The notes beneath the pieces were generated by a model. It saw nothing but the letters and a program-made list of their open reading frames with translations, had not been told where the DNA came from and searched no databases. A stretch of DNA of 64,000 nucleotides from Cryobacterium frigoriphilum (GTDB taxonomy: Bacteria; Actinomycetota; Actinomycetes; Actinomycetales; Microbacteriaceae): assembly GCF_004403305.1 (NCBI RefSeq), contig NZ_SOHE01000044.1, positions 79,228-143,227 of the forward strand. Direction: 5' to 3'. A program made the translations under genes and the position numbers. Within the stretch, counting starts at the first letter, position 1. Each line of letters begins with the position of its first letter. Below are positions 59,495 through 64,000 of the stretch, piece by piece.

Positions 59495-60265
59495 CTAGTC
59501 GGCCGGGATGGTGACCGTGTTGCTCTCGAGCGTGACGGCGGTCTGCGCGAACAGGTGGCCGGTGACCGAGGCGCCGGTCTTCAGCGCGATGAGCGTGTGG
59601 CTGAGGATGGTGCCCTCGAAGTGCGCGGTGGTGCCGATGACGACCTCACCGGCGCTCTGCCAGAACACGTTCTTCGCCTGCACGCCGTCGAGGATGACGT
59701 TCTTCGCGGAGGCCTGCTTGATGTCGCCGGAGACCTGGAAGATGAAGACATCGTCGGCGTCGCCGGTCAGGGTGACGTCAGTGGAGATGTTGACGTCGGT
59801 GCCCCACTTGTACAGGCCGGGCGTCAGGGTCAGGCCGCCGATTTCGCCGGCGCCGAGGTTCACGAAGTCGGGCGTGGTGCGTGCTGCCGCATCGCGGTAG
59901 GCGATCTCGAGGTCGCCGACGGCTCCGGTGAGGAAGGTGTCGTCGGTGATCTTGCAGGCGGGGCCTTCGGCGTCGACCGAGAAGATCGATCCGGTGACCT
60001 CGTCGCAGCCGACGTGAATGGCCGCTCCGGTGATCGGGCTGCTGCCGATGTCGCCGGTGATGGCGGAGGCGTAGACATCCGTGATGCCGCTCTTGGAGAG
60101 GATCGAGAACGATCCCGCCGAGCCGAGGTCGACCGCGGCGCGGGGTTCGGTTTCGGCAGCGGATGCTCCGGCGGCGCCGGCTCCGGCAACGGCCACGACG
60201 GCGGCCGTGATGAGAATGGAGAACACGCGCTTGCGGGCGCGGCTGGACTGCGTGTGATTGGACAT
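59495..60265 (-). CDS. Secreted ice-binding protein (DUF3494 family)
   Basis: 256 residues. The signal peptide (RKRVFSILITAAVVAVAGAG, cleavage after ASAA) is followed by one DUF3494 beta-solenoid domain: VDLGSAGSFSILSKSGITDV, then ITGDIGSSPITGAAI, TPGLYKWGTDVNIS, FIFQVSGDI, NVFWQSAGEVVIGT and FEGTILSHTLIALKTGASV. The two cysteines (near CDEV and PACK) fall where other bacterial ice-binding proteins have a disulfide. These proteins adsorb to ice outside the cell and restrain recrystallisation. ATG 60265 is chosen; upstream codons are noncoding. Stand-alone. Confidence 0.94.
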   Translation of the reverse strand: MSNHTQSSRARKRVFSILITAAVVAVAGAGAAGASAAETEPRAAVDLGSAGSFSILSKSGITDVYASAITGDIGSSPITGAAIHVGCDEVTGSIFSVDAEGPACKITDDTFLTGAVGDLEIAYRDAAARTTPDFVNLGAGEIGGLTLTPGLYKWGTDVNISTDVTLTGDADDVFIFQVSGDIKQASAKNVILDGVQAKNVFWQSAGEVVIGTTAHFEGTILSHTLIALKTGASVTGHLFAQTAVTLESNTVTIPAD

Positions 60266-60452
60266 GTTTCCCCTGGTTGGGTGCTGTGAGCACCGCGAAA
60301 TTGCGGTGCCGGGCAGGGCCACCGAGGGGTGGTCCCCGGCGCGGCGCGTCGAGTTTGTGGCGCTGGTGGGGCCGGCTCCGGGGTGCCCGGGGCCGGCATT
60401 CCGCCGTGAGATGCTGCTCGTCACGAGGGGCTGAATCCAGCGACAGTATCTG

Positions 60453-60504
60453 TCTTACCCCCAAGACTAGGGGTGCTTTTTATGTCCCCTGATCAGGGGT
60501 AAGA
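60453..60504 (+). promoter_or_regulatory. nested palindromes / terminator-like element between ice-binding and NERD-like genes
   Basis: TCTTACCCC (60453-60461) and GGGGTAAGA (60496-60504) form an outer inverted repeat. Inside are ACCCC...GGGGT (60457-60474) followed by GCTTTTT, and CCCCTGATCAGGGG (60486-60499). The first reads as an intrinsic terminator on the plus strand although no plus gene lies upstream, so attenuation or repressor binding is likelier. It is the main content of the 420-bp gap. Confidence 0.55.
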
Positions 60505-60512
60505 TGCGCTCG

Positions 60513-60632
60513 AACCGATCGGTTGGTTTTGTTGAAAATGCCCGAATTTGCACGGATCTGGGGCAATTGGGGTCGGCGCGTCGCCATATTAAGGTTTGGC
60601 GAACGATGCGTAAATTTGGGCTACCGATCGGT
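60513..60632. promoter_or_regulatory. pair of ACCGATCGGT palindromes
   Basis: AACCGATCGGTT (60513-60524, perfect 12-bp palindrome) and ACCGATCGGT (60623-60632, perfect 10-bp core) lie 110 bp apart upstream of the NERD-like gene at 60686. The spacing is near eleven helical turns, compatible with looping by one repressor. Confidence 0.5.
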
Positions 60633-60685
60633 TGCGGACTGCAAGGCTCGGCTTACAGACACCGCTTACCGGCGAGGAGTAGATC

Positions 60686-61288
60686 ATGACTCACACCCTT
60701 TCCCCGCGGCTCGGCCGCGACGACCACCCGCGCTCGTTCGCCGCTCATGCCGCCCGGCCCGGGGCATCCGTCGCCGTCAGCCAGGCGCCGATCGTTCCGA
60801 CCGTGCCAGAGGACTGGGCGGTCTTTCAGCCGCTCTCGGCCACGTCGCACCTCGTTGTAGGACCCGGCGGCATCTTCACGATCAGCGTGCATCGGCTGGC
60901 CGGCGATTGGGCCTGGGTCGACAAGCGCACGCTGCTCATCGCCGGGCGCCGCACCGCGCACCTGCGCGACGCCGAACTCGACGCTGCCCGCGTCACCGAA
61001 CTGCTGCGTGCCCGTATCGCCCTGCGCGCACCGGTACGGCCGGTCGTGACGCTCATCGGAGCCCGACTGTTGGGCCGCGGCAAGGCGGCTGCGTCGGTCG
61101 CCGTGCCCGTGCTCGCCGAGGCGGCGCTGGCCGATTGGCTGATCTGCCAGCCCCGCGTTCTGCGCGCCGGCGAACGGATGGACCTGGCCGGCCTCATCGA
61201 TCACCCCGGCACCTGGGGCACGCACCGTGCCTTCGGCCCCGGGCTACCCTCGCTGCGCGCGCCGAGTGAGCTGAGGGTGCGCGGTTAG
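60686..61288 (+). CDS. NERD-like nuclease-related protein
   Basis: 200 residues. The core resembles NERD domains (HLVVGPGGIFTISVHRLAGD, ARVTELLRARIAL, VVTLIGARLLG), and the pattern LVVGPGGIFTI parallels the other NERD proteins here. But the catalytic Asp before the strand is replaced by Ser/His (TSHLVVG) and the Lys of the following strand by His (SVHRL), so nuclease activity is doubtful. An AGGAG ribosome site precedes the ATG. Overlaps the convergent glutaredoxin gene by 4 bp. Confidence 0.78.
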   Translation: MTHTLSPRLGRDDHPRSFAAHAARPGASVAVSQAPIVPTVPEDWAVFQPLSATSHLVVGPGGIFTISVHRLAGDWAWVDKRTLLIAGRRTAHLRDAELDAARVTELLRARIALRAPVRPVVTLIGARLLGRGKAAASVAVPVLAEAALADWLICQPRVLRAGERMDLAGLIDHPGTWGTHRAFGPGLPSLRAPSELRVRG

Positions 61289-61554
61289 ATGCTGCCGAGT
61301 GCGGTGAGCTTGGCGTGCAGGTCGCGGTCGGTCGGTTCGACGAGGTGGGTGTCGTCGGAAAACACGATCACCGGAATCTGGGTGCGGCCGCTGATCGCGT
61401 GCGCGCGGTCGGCTCCGTCATCGACGACCTCGAGGTCGACGTAGTCGTAGGCCACGCCGAGGGTGTCGAGCAGCTTCTTGGAGCGTCGGCAGTCGCCGCA
61501 CCATTCCGCTCCGAACATGGTGATGGGGGCAGCGGATGTGGTGGGTTCAGTCAT
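61285..61554 (-). CDS. Glutaredoxin family protein, mycoredoxin-like
   Basis: 89 residues. It has redox motif EWCGDCRRSKKLLD (CxxC reading CGDC), cis-Pro region TQIPVIVFSDDTHLVEPTD, and the usual short thioredoxin fold. Actinobacteria use such proteins with mycothiol rather than glutathione; that is general knowledge, not visible here. It lies convergent with the NERD-like gene. Confidence 0.9.
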   Translation of the reverse strand: MTEPTTSAAPITMFGAEWCGDCRRSKKLLDTLGVAYDYVDLEVVDDGADRAHAISGRTQIPVIVFSDDTHLVEPTDRDLHAKLTALGSI

Positions 61555-61634
61555 GGGCTCACCCTACGCTCCCGAACCACCCGCGCTCTCAGGGTCGGTT
61601 GCGCGGCAGTGGCGGTGTTGCAGCGTCGCGTAAA

Positions 61635-61877
61635 TCAGTGCTCGCGGATGCGCTCCAGCAGCAGCCCGATGAGCAGGGCGCGGCGGTGTTCTTCGCTCGT
61701 GAGTTCGACCATTTGCGACACGGCCTGCCGGTCGGCATCAGAAGAGAAAACCACGTCGAATTCGGCGAGTTCGGTGATCACGTCGATCAGGCGCTGCGCG
61801 CTCGAGGCGGCTGCGGCCGGGGTGGCCGGGGTGGCCGGTGGTGTTGCGGAGTCAGGGGTCAGGTCGGGTGTTTCCAT
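61635..61877 (-). CDS. Small hypothetical helical protein
   Basis: 80 residues. A Thr/Pro/Ala-rich N-terminus (TPDLTPDSATPPATPATPAA) is followed by a helical segment (AQRLIDVITELAEFDVVFSS, ELTSEEHRRALLIGLLLERI). ATG 61877 lies where alanine-rich low-complexity coding starts; the open frame upstream is a shadow. Unknown function, no family recognised. Next minus gene upstream is the zinc-ribbon ORF. Confidence 0.55.
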   Translation of the reverse strand: METPDLTPDSATPPATPATPAAAASSAQRLIDVITELAEFDVVFSSDADRQAVSQMVELTSEEHRRALLIGLLLERIREH

Positions 61878-61909
61878 GCCCTCCACGATACGCGCGTGTC
61901 GCGCTCTGA

Positions 61910-62053
61910 CTATGGGTGGTCGCCGCGCAGCCTCAGGGCGACCCAGAGCCCGCAGCGTCGGCAGATGTGGGCGCCGCCGTCGAGGGCGTGCAGCCGGGCC
62001 CGCGGCAAGGCGCGCCCGCAGCACGAGCAGGTCAGCGGTGCGGTGTTCGTCAT
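61910..62053 (-). CDS. Very small zinc-ribbon protein
   Basis: 47 residues, MTNTAPLTCSCCGRALPRAR then HALDGGAHICRRCGLWVALR. Two CxxC pairs (CSCCG and CRRCG) are spaced as in zinc ribbons, about 20 residues apart. The ATG at 62053 heads the recognisable part of a longer frame. The short length makes the call tentative, but the paired cysteines are unlikely to be chance. Confidence 0.55.
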   Translation of the reverse strand: MTNTAPLTCSCCGRALPRARLHALDGGAHICRRCGLWVALRLRGDHP

Positions 62054-62234
62054 GCTCTCCAGTCTGCTCCGGGCAGACGGATGCCGCCACACCCCGGTAA
62101 GGCAGGTATGGCGGCATCCGCTCTGGTACGAAGCTCCCGTGCGTTGAGTTCCCGGAAAAGCCCAGTGCCGACGCCGTGACACTGTGCTTTCGGGTCTCAA
62201 CCAGCGGGCGGCCTCGAGGCAGGGTGCGGCCGGT

Positions 62235-62783
62235 TTAGGAGTTGGTGCCGTCGTCGGCGGTCGGGGTCGGGGCGTCCGTCGGCAGCTCGCCATCGGCCGG
62301 AGGTGTCGGGCGCTCGCCGTCATCATCGCCGTGCGGGCCGCCCTTGCCGGGGCCGGTACCGTCGCCGGGGGTCGGCGCGGTGCCGATCTCGGCGGCGTCG
62401 AGGCTCGTGCCGTCGGCGTTCACGGTTCCGGTGGCGCGAATCTCGGTGCCCGTGGCCAGGTCGGCCGTGAGATCGTCACTGTACGTGGTGTCGCCGCTCG
62501 TGTTGATGACGCGGGTGAAGCCGTCGTGGTCGGTGATGGTGATGGTGCTGCCCGAGACCGACACGACGGTTCCATGCAGGTGCGGATCGTGCGCGGGGCG
62601 CTCGGTGGCGGCATCCGTCGTGCTGGAGCTGCTGTCGGAGCTGCTGTCGGTGGCGGCGTAGGCGACGCTCGCGCCGCCAAAGGCGAGGGCGGCCGCGGCG
62701 ACGGCGCCGATGATGAGCGGGGCGCGGCGGCGCTTGGCCGGTTGAGCGGCAGAGGCGGGGCTGACGTGCTGAAGGTCGGTCAT
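62235..62783 (-). CDS. Membrane-anchored protein with DUF5666-like beta domain
   Basis: 182 residues. A basic cytoplasmic start (MTDLQHVSPASAAQPAKRRR) leads into a signal-anchor segment (APLIIGAVAAAALAFGGASV). Then come a Ser/Asp linker (TDSSSDSSSSTTD), an OB-like DUF5666-type domain (HGTVVSVSGSTITITDHDGF, ATGTEIRATGTVNADGTSLD) and a Pro/Asp/Gly-rich tail. ATG 62783 has AGGAGA 7 bp upstream. It stands divergent from the response regulator and may be its target (inference). Confidence 0.8.
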   Translation of the reverse strand: MTDLQHVSPASAAQPAKRRRAPLIIGAVAAAALAFGGASVAYAATDSSSDSSSSTTDAATERPAHDPHLHGTVVSVSGSTITITDHDGFTRVINTSGDTTYSDDLTADLATGTEIRATGTVNADGTSLDAAEIGTAPTPGDGTGPGKGGPHGDDDGERPTPPADGELPTDAPTPTADDGTNS

Positions 62784-62964
62784 GAGTTCTCCTGACGGGG
62801 TCGGGGACTCCCGATTCGAAAGTCCGAGCCGACCGGCGATCGTGCTGATCGGCTCTTCCTCAGATTCATCGGCGAATCTGAAGACGCCCTGAAGTTCTTC
62901 CCTGCCGGTCACTCGTTCAGCGTCCCCTTACCCAACGCACAGCTTCGCCGAGCAGGGTGGCATC

Positions 62965-63639
62965 ATGTCCACAGCTCCCGCCCGCGTGCTCGTCGTCGAA
63001 GACGAGCCCGCGCTGCGCACCGCGATCGGGCAGGCGCTCGCCGCCGCCGGATTCACGGTCGAGACGGCCGAAGACGGCACCGACTTCGCGGATCGTCTCA
63101 CCCGGTTTCGACCGGATGCCGCGGTGCTCGACATCAATTTGCCCGGCGAAAACGGTCTGCGCCTCGCGCAGCGGCTGAAGGCCGCCGGTGACACTCCGGT
63201 GCTCTTCGTCACCGCCCGCGACGGGGTCGACGACCGCCTCGCCGGGTTCGCGGCCGGCGCCGACGACTACATTCTGAAACCCTTCATTCTTGCCGAGCTC
63301 GTCGCTCGGGTCACCGCCGTGCTGCGCCGCACCGGCCGCCTGGTGTCGCCCACCATTCAGGTCGGCGACCTCGTGCTCGACGAAGAGGCCGCGACTCTCT
63401 CTCGCGCCGGTACCCCGATCGACCTCACCGCGACCGAACGCCGGGTGCTCACCTATCTCGTGCACAATCGCGGCCGTACCATGTCGAAGACCCAGATTCT
63501 CACGCAGGTCTGGGGCTACGACAACGCCGACCCCAACCTCGTCGAGGCCTACGTCAGCATCCTGCGCCGTAAACTCGACGCGCACGGCCCGCGCCTCATT
63601 CAGACCGTGCGCGGCATCGGCTACCGCCTCCAGGCGTAG
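62965..63639 (+). CDS. OmpR-family response regulator
   Basis: 224 residues. The receiver domain has acidic pocket VEDEPALRTAIG, phospho-Asp in AAVLDINLPGENGLRL (about residue 51), Thr/Lys in LFVTARDGVDD and YILKPF. The C-terminal winged helix is DLTATERRVLTYLVHNRGRT to AYVSILRRKLDAHGPRLIQT. It is phosphorylated by the sensor kinase encoded 20 bp downstream and acts as a DNA-binding regulator. The promoter region is shared with the divergent DUF5666-like gene. Confidence 0.95.
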   Translation: MSTAPARVLVVEDEPALRTAIGQALAAAGFTVETAEDGTDFADRLTRFRPDAAVLDINLPGENGLRLAQRLKAAGDTPVLFVTARDGVDDRLAGFAAGADDYILKPFILAELVARVTAVLRRTGRLVSPTIQVGDLVLDEEAATLSRAGTPIDLTATERRVLTYLVHNRGRTMSKTQILTQVWGYDNADPNLVEAYVSILRRKLDAHGPRLIQTVRGIGYRLQA

Positions 63640-63659
63640 CGGCCAGAGAGCGGATGCCC

Positions 63660-64000
63660 ATGCGCACCACCTCCCTGCGGCTGCGCGTCATCGCCGCCGT
63701 GCTCGCCGCACTCACCGTCGTGTTGGTGACCGTGGGCATCCTGATCAACGTCGTGCTGGGCGAGCAGTTGCGCGCCGACCTCGAACAGCGCCTGCTCGAC
63801 CGGGCCGGTTACGCGCAGATTCTTGCCGACGAGGGGCTCGACGCGCAGACCCTGGCCAACCAGCTCACCGGCGAGGACATCGTGGTGAGCTTCGAGGTCG
63901 ACGGCGACACCGTGTATGGGCGGCAGGAACCGGGCCAGGCAGGCGGGCCGGCGGGCGCCCCCGGCGAGGCGCGCGACGGGCGCGGCCCCGGGCAGGGCGG
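63660..64000 (+). CDS. Sensor histidine kinase, N-terminal part (cut by window edge)
   Basis: About 113 residues of an open frame running off the right edge with no stop. A signal-anchor TM is clear (RVIAAVLAALTVVLVTVGIL), followed by an extracytoplasmic sensor segment with EQLRADLEQRLLDRAGYAQI and a Gly/Pro-rich stretch (QEPGQAGGPAGAPGEARDGR). The HAMP and kinase domains lie beyond the window, so the assignment rests on this N-terminal layout and on the preceding OmpR-type regulator, 20 bp upstream. ATG 63654 (two codons earlier) is an alternative start. Confidence 0.8.
   Translation, partial: MRTTSLRLRVIAAVLAALTVVLVTVGILINVVLGEQLRADLEQRLLDRAGYAQILADEGLDAQTLANQLTGEDIVVSFEVDGDTVYGRQEPGQAGGPAGAPGEARDGRGPGQG

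Noticed and set aside
1..64000. CRISPR array, tRNA, rRNA, or integrase-bounded prophage
   Set aside because: No regularly spaced identical repeats, no recognisable cloverleaf or rRNA sequence, and no integrase, capsid or terminase gene. The tandem repeats found have no unique spacers.

Overview
The window is high-GC actinobacterial DNA (GTG starts, dense ATGA/GTGA gene overlaps, an EF-G2-type paralogue, a mycoredoxin-like protein, Xre/MbcA-RES modules). A secreted DUF3494 ice-binding protein together with this gene repertoire suggests a cold-adapted member of the Microbacteriaceae (Cryobacterium-like). That assignment is an inference; no rRNA or housekeeping marker is present.

Region 1 (1-12.9 kb) is a carbohydrate-acquisition and breakdown locus. 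A Dpp/Opp-type ABC importer (solute-binding protein cut by the left edge, two permeases, two ATPases) and an MDR dehydrogenase run on the plus strand. A convergent minus-strand operon encodes two xylose-isomerase-like TIM barrels, two Gfo/Idh/MocA oxidoreductases, a beta-propeller protein and a mannonate-dehydratase-like enolase-superfamily enzyme. A ROK repressor is divergent from it. The two Gfo/Idh plus two TIM-barrel set resembles 3-keto-glycoside or levoglucosan oxidation/elimination/hydration/reduction pathways.

Region 2 (13-20.7 kb) is a second importer operon: a two-domain Lrp/AsnC regulator divergent from an amidohydrolase, a lipoprotein binding protein, two permeases and a fused double ATPase. 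A strong hairpin lies between the binding-protein and permease genes.

Region 3 (20.8-45 kb) is a defence and toxin-antitoxin island. It holds a PIN nuclease with a two-TM partner; a Phd/VapC pair; AbrB and an orphan Phd; an Xre/RES pair; intact and truncated NERD genes forming direct repeats; a coiled-coil protein overlapping a DUF4041/GIY-YIG protein; a PLD-helicase-DUF3427 protein; an SRA-HNH nuclease; a small 3-TM protein overlapping a UvrD-like helicase with an embedded nuclease-like insert and zinc ribbon; a DEDDh exonuclease-BRCT protein; a Phd/RelE pair; and a NERD-helicase. Housekeeping genes (quinone oxidoreductase, deoC) and a decayed transketolase fragment are interspersed.

Region 4 (45-64 kb) is mostly ordinary chromosome: an ArgE-like deacylase with an MHS-type transporter, a DUF2256/DUF3253 protein, an SDR with a TetR regulator, a MazF module, YccF, EF-G2, small membrane and secreted proteins, a DHFR-like reductase, a GNAT protein, a 28-residue-repeat protein, a secreted HNH nuclease, an SRPBCC protein, the ice-binding protein, a NERD-like protein, a glutaredoxin, and an OmpR-type regulator with the start of its histidine kinase. 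Intergenic spaces from 20.7 kb onward carry at least three families of long imperfect palindromes.
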